DNA of 64,000 bases from Anas platyrhynchos (taxonomy: Eukaryota; Chordata; Aves; Anseriformes; Anatidae): assembly GCF_047663525.1 (NCBI RefSeq), contig NC_092597.1:17320501-17384500 (forward strand), given 5' to 3'. The number at the start of each line of letters is the position of its first letter. Position 1 is the first letter of the stretch. Position numbers and translations under genes: made by a program. Shown in pieces: positions 21,740 to 34,160 of the stretch. The notes beneath the pieces were generated by a model that saw only the letters and a program-made list of their open reading frames with translations, did no database searches and was not told the DNA's origin.

Positions 21740-22930
21740 GCCATTACCGCAGGCTCGCGGGGCTGCGGTTGGCAGCGCGGGGCGCCGGAGCCCGCTGGGA
21801 CGCCGGCCCTGCAGCCTTCCTCCGCTCTTAAGTGGGCTTGTAAAGAAAAACCACCCCCCTGTGCCTGGAAAACAGAGCCGTGTTAAAGCCGGCTTGTTTA
21901 AACGCAGCGCACGGCCTTCCCTTGGCAGGGTGGCGAGGGCGAGGGCAAAGGGTCTCGCTCCTGGATGTCCCGGGAGCAGGGGGGTGGCTGTAGCTGGGGA
22001 TCTGGTACCCATCCTGCAGCCAAAACCTGAGATCATCTTGGCTGCGGTCACCCCAGGGAGCAAGGGTGGCTCTGGCTGCGGTCCTGCAGCCCCCAGGAGC
22101 CACCTCCAAGGTCCCCACGGGAGCACAGGTAAATGGCACACAGGCACCCGAGGCTGGATGGGCCACTGCAGGTGAGAGAAAACCTCAGTGCGGTGAGGTT
22201 TTCCTTGGCTGGATGGGAATTTGTGTGGATCTGGCTTTCTGGGGCTGCCTCCTGCACCCCTCAGCATCCCGCATCCCTCGGCACCCGGAGTCCCCCAAGG
22301 CACTGCCCTGTGTGGGGACTGGGGCTGGAGGGACAGCTGGGGCAGGGAAAGGTCCCTGAGGTGCCTGCCCAGGGCAGTTCCTTTCCTTGAGCAGCCCACC
22401 AAAGGGACACGGGGCAGTGCGGGGCCACCCCGCTGTCTCCTCCTTACCCTCAGCCATTCTCCCTGACCCCCCACTCCCCCTTTCTCACCTGATCCCAATA
22501 AAACCACGAGCAGCATGCTCTTCCCAGTGCTCCCCTGCTCCCACCTTCTCCAGGTTCACCCCGCTCACGACGACCACCCCGTGAACCACGTTCCCTTTCC
22601 AAGCACCACCTGGACATCCCCAAGCCTTGCTGCACCCTGCTACCAGCACGCTGCCCCCGGGCTGTCCCCCCCCGAGCCCCCACGCAGGTTCCCCAGCCCG
22701 TCTCACGCTCCGGCTCCAGCTCTCCCCCCTTTCCTCCGCCTGCGCCCGCTCCTCACCCTCGCACACCCCCGCGGGATGATGCACGCCGCGGAGGAGCGTG
22801 CGCGAGCGGCATTAGTCACCGCTCCCGTGGGAGGGAGGGAGGAAGGCTGCGAGCAGAGGAGGAGGAGGAGGAGGAGGAAGAGGAGCGCAGCCACAACGCG
22901 GAGAGAGGCCATGGCCACCCCTGGTCCCTC
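21740..22930. other. Intergenic GC-rich block with two CpG-rich patches
   Basis: CpG is dense at about 21745-21810 (GGCTCGCGGGGCTGCGG, GCGGGGCGCCGGAGCC) and again at 22725-22925 (GCACGCCGCGG, GCGTGCGCGAGCGG). The second is followed by a (GGA)n run at about 22856-22883. These could mark an unannotated promoter or enhancer. I could not assemble any convincing exon. Confidence 0.35.
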
Positions 22931-24480
22931 TTTTTTTGGGGGGGGGCGAAATGGTGGCAGTGGGCTCGGGGAGGCTGCTGGGGTGGTGGAGGTGGGGGCA
23001 CCGCTGGCACGATGGGGGGCTGCGGGGAGGGAAGGTGCCGGGCATGTGGATGGGGTTGGGGAGGGAGAGAAGGAGGAGTGCAGGAGGATTTTGGTTTGCC
23101 AGGGAGCTGTGGTGCTCCTGGGCAGCGTTTTGGGGGAGGAGGAGCCAGGTGCAGGGGGATAAAGCTGGGGATGAGCAGGGCAGGGGACAGCAAAGCACCC
23201 CAGGCGGTTTGGCTGAGCGGTGGCTGGGGTGCGGGTGAGGAAGCAGGGCAGGAGGGGAAATGGGCATCCACAAGGTGGGTGAGAGCTCTTGGGGGGGGGC
23301 TCAGAGCAAAGGGACGCCCCCCTCTGAGCAGTTTCCAAGAGGTGGGAAGGAGACAGCCTGGCCAGCCTCCCTGCACTCTGTGGAGTCCTGTGGGACTTTT
23401 CTGCTTTTCCTTGCTGTCCTGGCACCCTGCAGCCCGTGCATGGGCTCACACCCCCTTGCCTGCTCCAGGCTCTTCTGGGGGCTGAGGAAAGGTCTCCCTG
23501 GAGCTGCCCTCTGGGGGACTGCTCCCCAAAGCCTCTCCCTGCCCAGCCTGGGGCCTTTGCACGTTCCTTGGCGGAGAGGCGCAGGGCTCAGCTCTGGGAC
23601 GAGCTCTGCTCACCCTTCCTGTCTGCAGCTCCCAGTCCCGCGGAGTGTGTGGGCAGCAGACCAGAGGAGAGGGCACCACAGGAGCCTGCTGGTGCTGTCT
23701 CCTTCCTTACAGCCAGCCCAGCCTGGCTGCCTCTGAACGGCAGCGCAGGGAGCAGGTGGAAGCACAAACCTCTCTGCCTCTCCTCCCCTCTCCGCCACCC
23801 GCACTTGTCCCTGCCACCCCTCTCCTTGCCCAGGGGTTTTGTGTGCAAGGCAGGAGCACACCGTGCACAAGGACAGGACCTAGTGAGCATCCCTCTTCCC
23901 CGAGCTGCTGCTTCTCAGCTGTCCTTGTGCCACACACCTGGGTCTGCTCCGTGTGTGCCACACACGTCCCTGTGGCTGCACCTGAGCCTGTTTCAGCCTT
24001 GCCCAGCACACACAAGGTACTGTGCACACCACTCCATATTTTACCTTTTTACCATATCCCAACCCTCTCCTGTGCTTACAGCTCTTTCACCATCAGGCTG
24101 CCGTGACTGTGCTTTCCCCACGGACCACGAAGGGACTAAAAAGATCATCCAGACTGGGGCAAAACAACACATTTGGGCACTAAGTGGTGCACCCAGCTCC
24201 AGCCCTGCCCTTCTCCCGACAGGGGCTGAGTTGCCAGCCTTGGGCTGGGGTCCTCAATCCCATCCGTGCTCCCTGCTCCTTGGACTTGCCAGCAGAAGAT
24301 GAGCATCAGGCTTTCCGTAGGGGCTGCTGGTTTATCTGTGGGCACCGGCACACCGATGCGCTGCTCATGAATCACAACATCTCTTATGCACCAACTTCTT
24401 CGAAATGCAAAGCTCTCCCTTGGTATTTCGGCCCAAAGTGAAGCCGGGTAGGTAGAGAAGAGATGGGTGGGAAGCTGCGC
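22931..24480. other. Intergenic, no gene seen
   Basis: Stop-poor GC-rich DNA with long overlapping ORFs on both strands (up to about 290 codons) that share no recognisable domain. Treated as non-coding. Confidence 0.55.
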
Positions 24481-24489
24481 AAGGTGATG

Positions 24490-24815
24490 TTTCCACCTGG
24501 TGTCTGGCACGGTGATTGCATCAGCATTAATTGCAGCGGAACCTGCTGCCCTTTAACGCAGCTCGGCACACGTCGTGTCCTCAGCCTTCCTGCCTCGGGC
24601 TGGCTCTGGCTCTGAAACAGTCTCTTGCATACATTTGAAACAGTTTGTAATTAACAATCACATTGTTTTCCTTTTGAATGTCAACAGAGAGAGAGGAAAC
24701 AGAGAGATGGAGAGCTGCGATGCCGATACGACTGGGGATTGTTTTGCTTTCGCGAAATGATTTTTCCCATTTCGCAGCAAATTCGGTGCTGATGAGCCCG
24801 AAGGCTTCGCTCACC
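24490..24815. promoter_or_regulatory. AT-rich pocket with 8-bp hairpin and E2F-like palindrome
   Basis: Contains CAGCATTAATTGCAGC and GTTTGTAATTAACAATCAC. It also holds the palindrome TTTCGCGAAA (24748-24757), overlapping an inverted repeat GCGAAATG / CATTTCGC (24752-24759 and 24768-24775, 8-nt loop). TTTCGCGAAA resembles an E2F site. Candidate regulatory element, inferred. Confidence 0.33.
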
Positions 24816-27080
24816 CATGTGGCACGAAGCCTGGGGAGCAGGCAGACATCTGGAAAAATGCTCTGCTGTACCTGTGGGGAGGCAGGAAATTTGCTCTCGG
24901 CTGCCCCGCTCCCTTTGCCCCATCTTCTTGGTGCTCACACAGAAATTCCTGGCACCGTGAATAGGACCTGATGGAAAAACCTGCAGAAAGGGATGAGGAA
25001 AAACGGGGCTTTCTGGGCTCTGCCACAGGTTCCTGAGCTACCCAGCGTGTTGGAGCAGAGGGGGCTTCATTTGGAGCCTTGGCTCGGCAGACAAGAAGCA
25101 GATTACAAACTTCTTCAGTCCTGGAGCAGAGCTGGGATGGGAGGATTGCTCCCTCCATCTGTTCTTCTCATAGACAATCTGCCTTCGAAAGCCACCGCCG
25201 CATAAATCTGGAGAAAGTGTAAATGCAGGAGCACCTGAATATTGTTTAACAGATGGGGACACACATTTTTCAGGCGGAGATTTCCCTTCCATCACCCCAC
25301 TTATTTTAGAGGTGTTTTTCAGGACCGTCCCGTGACTGCCTGGCACTGAGCTGGCGTCCCAGCCTCCGGTCTGCGGCCACTCGAGTTAATTTTCAGCAGC
25401 AAACTTTGCTGTGTGAACACTCTCGTGACATTTCTGAAACTTGCTTTCATCTCTTTCGGTGCCTCCTTCCCTTCCAACTAAATTCCCGTTTCTCATCAAA
25501 TGTTTCTGGAGGATCGTTGGCAGGGAGCAAAGCCGTGCTCTGCCCTGGGTATAAGTCGGCTCGAGGAGCTCATCCGTGCTCCTGCAATTCATTCTGAAAC
25601 CCTCAAACAAACGCAGTTAAACACAAAGCCAAGTTTTGCACCCTGTGAATGCCTCTGCCCACATGAACTTCTCTCCGTCTCTGTGCAGGCAGCCCGGGAG
25701 CTGCCCTCCTGGTGCCGGCGCTCCCTTCTTGCACCCTTCATCGCCGACAATCCAGCACCTTTTGTCCAGCGCCGTTCAGCTGCACCAACCCGAGGGCCAC
25801 TACAAACTTCCAGACAGAAGCAGAGCCGCAGACTGCTGAGTGGCAGGAAGGAAATTGCTTTGCTTGCAACCTTTTCACAGCTCCGCAGGCTGGGACCCCC
25901 AGGACTCGCGGACTGCGGAGAGGTGCGCACGGAGCCGGCGTCCCCTAACATCCCTGGTGGGAGCAGGTCAGCGTTTTCAGGCATTTCATGTGGATACAGG
26001 AGGGAACAAGGAGCTGCTGGAATTGCAGCGGGTGTTTGGATACTCTTGATGGACGGGGTGCTGTTCCCTCACGGTGAGCCTGAGGTTGCCAGCCCGGCTC
26101 CTTCTCCTCCTGTCAAGCACAGGGGCACAGCGATGCCGTGGCGCTGACCCCTGATGCTCAGAGCTCGGGAGCCTTGTCTCCAAATTCAAACAATGACATT
26201 AAATCCTGTTTTCTTTTCCCTTGCCTTCTGGCTCTGGAACTAGTAGGTTGTGCTCAAATACCACTCACAGCTTTTATTTATTCTCCCCCCCAGCCACAAG
26301 AATTAGAACTTTTCTTTCTTTCTTTTTTTTTTTTTTTTGTTTTTTCTTTCTCCATGTAAACTGGAAGCTGAGTCTTGCTGAATCACCTGTCTCAGGGAGC
26401 TGCAGATTTAAGGAAAACACTAAATATTGGGAAGTTTGCAGCGGACACCTGAGACTTGGCAGCACTGCCAGGAAATGAAACCAAAAGGTGGTGGAGTGCA
26501 GCCGTGCTGGGGAGGACAGCACCAGGGCTGTGTTCGAGGGGCAGGGGCAGCCCTGGTCCTAGGGCAGGACCCCACGGCTGTGACTGAGGGCTGTGGGATG
26601 TCACATCGGGTGGAGATGGCAGGCAAGGAGCTCAGCCTGGCTGCTCCCCTCCACTGCACCTGCACCTAATGGGGGATCAGAGGTGAAGGGTTTCTTCTGG
26701 GTGAGGTGGGCAGTGGCTTGGGATGCTGGGCCAGCAGCAGGGGGTGTAGGGTGGCAGCTAGAAAAGGGAAGGGACAGCAGGGATAAGGCTGAGAAGTGGG
26801 AGAAACACAACAGATGTCCACAGAGCCACCTGCATGATTCCTCCAGGCAGTCCCAGCTGGACCTGAGCAGCCCGTTATCAGCACGTGGACCCCCACAAAA
26901 TCCAGCTACCAGGAAAGTCATGGCTGGAGGAGAGAGCGTAAACATAAGAGAAAATATACGTGCAGAGGATGGACGCCAGATTTCTCAGTTTTCCTCTCTC
27001 TTTCCCTTTCCTCTCTGTTCTTCAGTTGTCGCACTCTTCCTGGGAGAAAGTGGCTGTTGGAAAACAGAGAGAGAAGACGA
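24816..27080. other. Intergenic, no gene seen
   Basis: Mixed sequence. A (CTTT)n/poly(T) run lies at about 26313-26347. A moderately AT-rich part at 25370-25620 has no clear motif cluster. No gene is supportable. Confidence 0.5.
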
Positions 27081-27084
27081 CAAA

Positions 27085-27420
27085 CACTGCTGTGGAATTA
27101 TTTAACGAGCCAGAATGAATTGCATTTGAAATCATTTAAATGGGATCTGGGAGTATTTAACTGCAGCACAGGAACTTAACAAGAGTGGGAAAGGATTTTG
27201 CACTAATTGCTGGCAATGATATACCTACGGAGAGAGAACATGCAGCAATTAGTAAGCAAGGCTGTAATTTCAGCCTAAGGTCCCTGCCTGCCCCAGAATA
27301 TGGCGTGGATTATCTGCTGGAAGAAAGACAGGGGCCTTGGTCCTCAGGTGCCCGGAGAAGGACCAGGAGAAGCAGCAGAGGTTCTCGTTAAGAAGTCATT
27401 AATTGAGTTTTTCTTGTAGG
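27085..27420. promoter_or_regulatory. AT-rich pocket, candidate non-coding element
   Basis: Contains GAATGAATTGCATTTGAAAT, ATCATTTAAATGGGATC, AGCAATTAGTAAGC and GTCATTAATTGAG. Low CpG; no coding potential. Confidence 0.28.
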
Positions 27421-27859
27421 AGATGGGTCTGGTCAGCCTGGCACGGCTCAGGTTGGTAAAAGCAAACAGATTTCAAAGCCCAACCCATGCTGTGCACCTG
27501 CAACGGGATGGTGTCCTGCTGAGCTCAGGGCATCCTTGGGGCTCCTGGGTTTGGGATAGAGCAGGATGAGCCCAGGGAGGTGGGGCAGGACCCTGGGCTG
27601 ATGGCTTGCGGGAGGGCAGAGGTAGGGGCACGGAGCCCCCAAACTGAGCCAGGGGTCCTACAGCGATGGTGGGGGGAGATGGGAGGAGGAGGGATGGGAT
27701 GCTGCAAAGGACTCCTGCTCACAGCCATCCCCGGAGGCTGTCCTCGCTGCAGGAGGAGGCAGAAAGCCACAGGTCTTGGCTGAGCCTCTGCCCCCGTCAG
27801 CTGCACGCAGCCTCCGCCAGCCTCCGCTCATTGTTCCCCGTCCCCGTTCTCTCCCCGCG

Positions 27860-28180
27860 ATGCCTCCGTCTTCGCTTTTTGTCTTTCAATCAGCTTTCAT
27901 CTCAGTAATTCCCATTCAATGGTTAGTCCCTGATCTTTCTAATTGAGATCAGAGCTCCGTATAATAGGGAGGGGGGAGGGAGACTATTTTTAATTTGCTA
28001 CGTTCCCATTAATAACAAGTTCTAATTAAAAAACCTCCATCTTCCATCCTCCCAAGTTCAGAGGAAAACTCTGTGACTTCTGTTGGAATCTTCTCCTGAT
28101 AAATTGGTACCACAGCCTCCTAGAACAGCTGGTCCTCTTTAGCAGGCATAGTAATTAATGGGAATAATAAATGCATTCAG
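27860..28180. promoter_or_regulatory. AT-rich pocket, candidate non-coding element
   Basis: Has CAGTAATTCCCATTCAATGG, the inverted pair TGATCT (27931-27936) and AGATCA (27946-27951) around a CTAATTG core, CCCATTAATAAC and TTCTAATTAAAAAACC. Function is inferred only. Confidence 0.3.
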
Positions 28181-29040
28181 AGCAGGTCCGTAACCCTCCT
28201 TTCTGTGCGCTCAGACTTCTCTTTGCATTGCAAGAGACGCACATCAACATTTCCACTGAACAAACAGGCCCAGAAGAGCTGCCTGCTTCTGACAAACCTG
28301 GATTTGTCAGCACCTTGGGGCACGAATGGTGCGGGGTACGGGGAGGTTCCCTGCTGGAGGTGGTGGGCAGCTCCTGCAGCAGCTCCTGCAGCTCTCTGCC
28401 ACCCAGGAGCAGCGCGCTCTCACTCAGGTGCACGGCTGGCACAGTGCAAACCCTTGCCTCTCAAATCTCACGGGGATATTTTGGGGTGTTTGCATGTGCC
28501 AACCCTTCTAGTCCAGCCAGGGCCAGCCCTGCCTGTGTTCCTGCGTGATGCTGCCCTGCTACCATGGCAGGGGACGTAAAGTGAAAAGGAACCTCAGGGA
28601 GGGAATTTGCTTTTTCACTTGCACAAGAAGAAAGGGGACCAGGATTTTCCTTTCTCCCCAGCTCCTCCTTTTCTGTGTCCATCTCGCTGCCTGGGATGCA
28701 TTAGGGCGGACAGGCATTACTGCCTTGCAATGCCCATGCAGTGAGACTGTGAGGAAGGTGAAACAAACACTTAGCATAGGCTATGGCCACACTGAGAGGC
28801 AGGGAGGAGACCCAGGTGTCCTCTTTCTCTTTCCTAAGCACACAGGACCAGCACATGGGGCTAAGGAGGGGCTGCATCCAGTCCAGATCTGCAGAAAAAG
28901 CAGAAGATCCAGCAAGCCACACACCCTCTCCTCCCTTTGTGCAGGTCTCCAGTTATACCAGCTGCTGGCCTGGGCTTCTTGGGCACACAGATCAGCTGTG
29001 CTGGCGATGGATGGCCTCCTCATATCCCCCTCGCTTGCTT
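28181..29040. other. Intergenic, no gene seen
   Basis: GC-rich sequence with repeated GCTCCTGCAGCA near 28370-28392 and chance ORFs. No gene recognised. Confidence 0.5.
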
Positions 29041-29044
29041 TTGT

Positions 29045-29370
29045 TCACTGCTCCTGAGTTAATGGCTTCATCTCAGGAGTGGCCAAAGCAGGAGCCATCA
29101 GCGCAGCTCTCCCCGAGCTGAGCAATCTGTCCCGAGCAGTGATTTCAATTAAAGGGTCATTAGCGTGAAATCTTATCCAGCCTGGCTCCCATTTGCCATC
29201 AGGAGGTCCTTCTCCTCCCCGTCCCAAGCTCTGCGCTGTGGTTAGAGCGCGCTGCTCCTGCTGGAGCCCTCCCGTTTTGCTAAAACACAGCAGCTGCTGC
29301 TAATAAACAAACATATTGATCATGGAGATATGGGCTGTCAGGGACTTAATTCATGAACGAAAGGTGCTTA
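29045..29370. promoter_or_regulatory. AT-rich pockets, candidate non-coding element
   Basis: Carries the 16-mer AATTAAAGGGTCATTA (29147-29162) shared with 14425-14440, then GCTGCTAATAAACAAAC, ATATTGATCATGG and CTTAATTCATGAACG. Inferred. Confidence 0.28.
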
Positions 29371-31770
29371 AGAGTGCCCGGTAGGCAAGGGCTCTGCCTG
29401 GAGAGCTGGAGACCAAGATGGTGCTCGGAGGTAGGAGCAGAGGAGCCTGGTTGGTGCTGGGGTGTCGCAGTTTGGGGCTGGTGTAAGGGGCTGAATTTAT
29501 TTGTGGGACAGAAAGGAGCAGAACAAGTTTCCTCTTTGCCATTTTGTGCCGTTGGTGGCAGGGAGGGATGTGCTTCAGTGAAGGGCTCTGGTTCCCTCCA
29601 GCTGAGGTGTTCAGCATGAAGCTCCTGGTGCCCGACTGGGGTTTTTGACCTGCCTGTGGTAGCAGCAGGGCAACCTAGCCATTCGTAACTAGTTTAAGGA
29701 AAAACTCTGAAATACTGCCCAAAAGCTAATCCCATGAGTCTTACTTCTGACAAGCAGCTCTTTCTGATTTGGGATCAGACTTTCCCTCCACCAGCAGAGG
29801 TGTGGAATGGGGACTGTGTGTATGGCTGAGGTACTAATGCCTGCCATTGTCTCCAAATTGTTGTCATTTTCTGGAATTGTATCAAAACAAGGTGCAATCA
29901 GTTTGGGGTGGATCCCACACAGCCAGGGGCTGTAATTACGACAGAGGAATATTTGAGTATAGCCTTTTATACGTTACACTGAAATAACCAAGGGTATAGG
30001 CTGGGCTGGAAAAGTTCGGTGTGATTTTGGTATTAGCCACACCAAAAGGCATTGTTAAAATAGGCTTTGGTATTTATGATCCTGGGACGTGGAGGCTGTG
30101 CTGGGAGCCTGATGAATGAACTCCCAAGGATAGGAATAGTTGTCAGCCTGAAATATTTATTAGCCTGGACTCTCCTTGTGTTTCATGCCATGGTTTCACT
30201 ACCTCCGCTTTAATCCCTGTCTTCTGGCTTTGGAGCTGAGGTTCCCTGGGCAGGAGGGAGGCTCTCTGCTGGGCAGCACAGCCTTCTGTTGGAGGAAGAA
30301 AATCCAGTCCTGGTGATTTTCTCCCTTCTCCCCACAAGCACGTGGGCATTGACCACTGCTTCACCCAGCTGTGGTATTCGGCACTGACCCAGCTGCTGGT
30401 CCTGCCTCGCCTCCTGCCCCAGGGGCCGTGTTTTGGGGCTGACCAAAGAATTTCTGCTTCCTGCACAGCGGGAGGTGGAGGTGCTGTGCCTCCCCCAGTG
30501 CGTGTCCGTCTGCTGCCTCCTCTCCAGTTCCTGTGTCAGCAGGACAGGGACCTGGCAAAGCCGGGACCTGGTGAGGATGAGCTGGGAGGACCGGGATTTC
30601 AGAACCTGATCTCACCAGCAGGGAGTTCCCAGGCTCCTGGGGTCTCCAAGGCTCCTGGGGCCTGCAGGTTAATGAACGTCTCAGCGTTATCCCCTGGGCG
30701 AGGGGCTGACAACTCCCAGAGCTGCACCCGCAGCAAACGCCAGCGAGGCAGCTTTCCGGGAGGCTTTTTGGAGCTCCTGCTGAAAGGTCAGAGCTCTCAG
30801 CGAGACGAAAGGCTCTTTTCTCCCTCCCAGCTGTTCCATCAATACTTGGTTTTCCTCTCCATTTATTTTTACCTTCCTGCTCAGAAAAGAAAAATGCATA
30901 AAGGGGGGAAATGCTGCTTCTCATGACATGTTCTGCTGCTCAGGCCAAAGACCCCAATACGCTTTGGGGGCAACAGGGGAGATGGGGAGGCCCCAGTGAT
31001 GCTGAGGGGGATGCAGCTGTGAGGTTGGGGTGCAGAGGGGTCACCTGATCTTTTCCAGCCAGAAGCAGGGCACAGTGTTTGTCCTCCACATGCTCCTTCC
31101 CAGTTTTTTGGGCACCTTAATGGGTCAAGTGGCTGCTGCTTCCAGCAGCCAACCCACAGGGTTTGGGCATGGGCACACTTCAAGTTGGGGAAGGAGCCCC
31201 CTGCCTGCTGTGGGAGCTCTGTGGGGAGGTCAGGAGCCCTCTCTCTTGCTCATGATGTTAATAGCTCTCTGCTGAGTTCCTGTGTAATACAATTCGGGGG
31301 GAATATCCCTTAACCCACCGCAGGGCCCTCCCGTGATGATTCCTCCAGCTGCAGTGCACCTCTCCTCCTCTTCCTGACCCCATCCCTCCCTCCTTCCCCG
31401 TCTCTATCTCATTTCTCTCTCTCGGTCATTATGGCCCTCGTCCAGCAAAGCACTTACACAGGTGTTTCACCCAGCCAGTAACCCGGGAGCCCCCCACAGG
31501 AGGCACCTGGCCACCCCCGGGGCTCTCGCGGGGAAGTCAGGACAGGCGCCCAAGCCCCCCATGCCAGAAATCACAGGGCATGATGCTTGTTGCCCCAGGG
31601 ATGAGGAACAGCTCAGGGCGCTCTGTCACAGATGGGAAAAACACCCCCTGTGTGATCGGCACCAAACCCTCTGCCTTTCACCCCAAAAAGCTCAAGGCTG
31701 GAGGCTGGCTCCTCACACCGCTGCGGTGTCTCAGCTGCTCGGCTCGGGAGCGAGGCGCGGGTAAGACAGC
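29371..31770. other. Intergenic, no gene seen
   Basis: Mixed composition. An AT-richer stretch at about 29920-30080 (GTAATTACGACAG, CTTTTATACGTTAC) is the only contrast. GGCTCCTGGGG is duplicated near 30632-30660. No gene supportable. Confidence 0.5.
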
Positions 31771-31774
31771 GGGG

Positions 31775-31960
31775 CTTACATTTCAGGACTTAAATATTCA
31801 ATTAATCAATGGAATATTCCATTAGCGTAATAATCACTTGGCATCGCCTGATCTATAGGTACATCTCAGCTGGGCCTCGCAAATTGATTTCTGATGAAGT
31901 CCTAATTGACTGTGCAGGCAGGAGAGGACCTGTCGGGGTGTACTGAAGCGGGGCCCGGGG
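31775..31960. promoter_or_regulatory. AT-rich pocket with 16-bp perfect palindrome
   Basis: AATGGAATATTCCATT at 31808-31823 is a perfect palindrome, preceded by TTCAATTAATC and followed by TAGCGTAATAATCACTTGG and GTCCTAATTGACTG. The half-site GGAAT resembles TEAD-type sites. Flanks are GC-rich. This is one of the better enhancer candidates by eye. Confidence 0.38.
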
Positions 31961-33840
31961 GGGGGTCTGATGTACCACCCCCCTTGGCAGGGGAGGGGGC
32001 AGGGGGAGGTGTGATTTATGCCCCATTTATCACGACAGCCTCTACCCTATCCTGTTTTATCGGTCCCAAGTGAGGCATGAGAGCTTACAGCTTTAATGCG
32101 GAAATTTGCAGGCAGCCGGAGCCCCCCGCGAGCTGCTGACAGCTGCTTGTCACTTATGGGGTGGGTGCCGGGGGGGACCTTAAATCCTGAGCCTCTAAAG
32201 GCAGGATGCAGCCGTGGATCGGGCTGAGTTTTTTTTCCAGTGCTCCCCACTCTCTGTAGAGCCAGGGCAGCAAAGCCATGGGGGTTTTGTCTCTGCAGTG
32301 CCCATGGGGATGGAGGTGCATGGAGCGGGGCAGTGGGTGACACACGGATTTCCCTTTTTTCTTGGCCATTGTGGAGCCTGGTGCTGGTCCCTGAGGGCAG
32401 CAGGCGCTGCGGGGACACTGGGTGGGATGTGTGGGCTTCGCCACGCCACTTTGTGCCGTGATTTCATGAAAACTGGGAACGACAACATCACCAAAACCAA
32501 TCAACGCGTGCGGCTGGCTGCTGGATTTGAGGAGAAATAGCTGCATTTTTCAAACACGAAGTGACTGTAACTTCCTCCCCATCCTCTACCTGCATTAACT
32601 TAAGAGACAGCCAGGTGCTTAAAGGTTACTTTGTAGGCAATGACTGCTCTGTAAAGGGCTACTCATCTCTAACAGAGATAGCTTTTCTTTTATTGAACAT
32701 CAGCCAGAGTGGCTGAAACCTGATAAAAAATACAGAGTGATAGCTTTTTCTTTCTGTTTCCAGTGAGGAATAATAACCAGCAAAATAAAAAGGCAATTGC
32801 CTCACTGTATGCACTGTGTTAAGCAATGGCTTTGTGGGGCAGAGAATGCAGCTTAGGTAAATGCCCAATTAGAAGGGTTTTGATGGAAGAATCTTGGATC
32901 ACCATGTCTGAACACATCCCGTCCTGTCCCCCCTCCTCCATTTCCATTGCCCTTGTTTCCATAGCCTCATCTAGGCAGGAGATCTAGGTGGCTGATACCC
33001 ACGTGTAGGGTTTAGGTGATAAAATTCCCCCTGGGGCAATCAGAGCCAGGCAGAAAATGGCAGTGTGGTTTCATGGGGTGGCCTTCCTCCGGGATGTGCA
33101 TGCCTGTGAGTCACTTTGGGTTGGTTCTTCTCTAACAAGCACAGGGATTTATGCAGAAGGGGTTTCTGACTCCCCGAAAAATGGAAATAGCATCCTCATC
33201 TCCATGGGGAAGGTGATTCCCAGCCTGGTTTGGGGTGAAGGAGAATCAGGGCCTCCCTGCGCTTGTAGCTGCTGGTTGCTTCAGAGCAGTCCTGACCGAG
33301 GAGGGCTGGCTGACTCCTAGTTTGTTTGTTTTTGTTATTTTTCAAACAAGTGTTTTTAATTACCCAGTGAGCAGAGCCAGGAACACAACCCATGGTGGAA
33401 ATCCAGCCAAGAGAAGTGGGGCTGCAAATGGGGGACGCAAAGCCCAAGGCCTGGGGGGACCTTTCCAGGTGCTTCCCCTGCCACTGCCTCTACCTGAGCC
33501 CCTCCCCGGAGACCCCCCTTTTCTCACCTGCCTTGGGCACCTTGGCCTCCAGCACTCCCCATGGGATGCCTGAGCAGCCTGACTGCTGCCCTCCTGTGCC
33601 AGGTCCTAAATACGTGGTGCTATTTAGCTGCCCTCAGGGCTAGATCTGTTGTCTGTACATGGAGCAAGCCACAGGCACGGCTTGGGCACAGCTGAGACTC
33701 AGACCTCAAGAGCTGAGCATCCTCAGGCAACCCTGGTACCTGCAGCACCCGTGGCTGTGGGATGGGGATGCGATGCACACCGAGAGAAACCCTCACCAAA
33801 TCCTCCAGATTGAGGATCTGCCCATACTCATGAGCATTTA
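31961..33840. other. Intergenic, no gene seen
   Basis: Includes an AT-richer part (32530-32890) without a tight motif cluster, and GC-rich sequence with chance ORFs. Confidence 0.5.
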
Positions 33841-34160
33841 GCGCTTATATCCGCAGTATAAAGAGAAGACCCTTGATCTCCAAAGCTGCCAGCCCTGATT
33901 TTGATTTTATCAGCAACGTGAAGTTCAACTAAAAGTTACATTACATTTTTCCCCATTTGCGTGTCCCTCTTTTTTTTTTTTTTTTTTTTTCTTTTTTCCC
34001 TTTTTAGTGCAAGCTGCACGACATATGGGGCAACCACGCTGCGTGCGCTTAGGCAGCGTGTCCAGTTCTCGGTGTGTCACAGATGCCTCCAGAAACGTGG
34101 AGGCTATTAGGCAGAAGTTATTAAGTGTCATTATTAATATGTTGGAATGTGACAGGAGAG
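33841..34160. promoter_or_regulatory. AT-rich pocket around a poly(T) tract
   Basis: A T run lies at about 33970-33990. Downstream is AGTTATTAAGTGTCATTATT followed by AATATGTTGG. Candidate non-coding element only. Confidence 0.25.

Noticed and set aside
22703-23449. Pro/Ser/Leu-rich 248-codon minus-strand frame
   Set aside because: Low-complexity translation of a GGA/TCC-rich tract; three overlapping frames are open at once.
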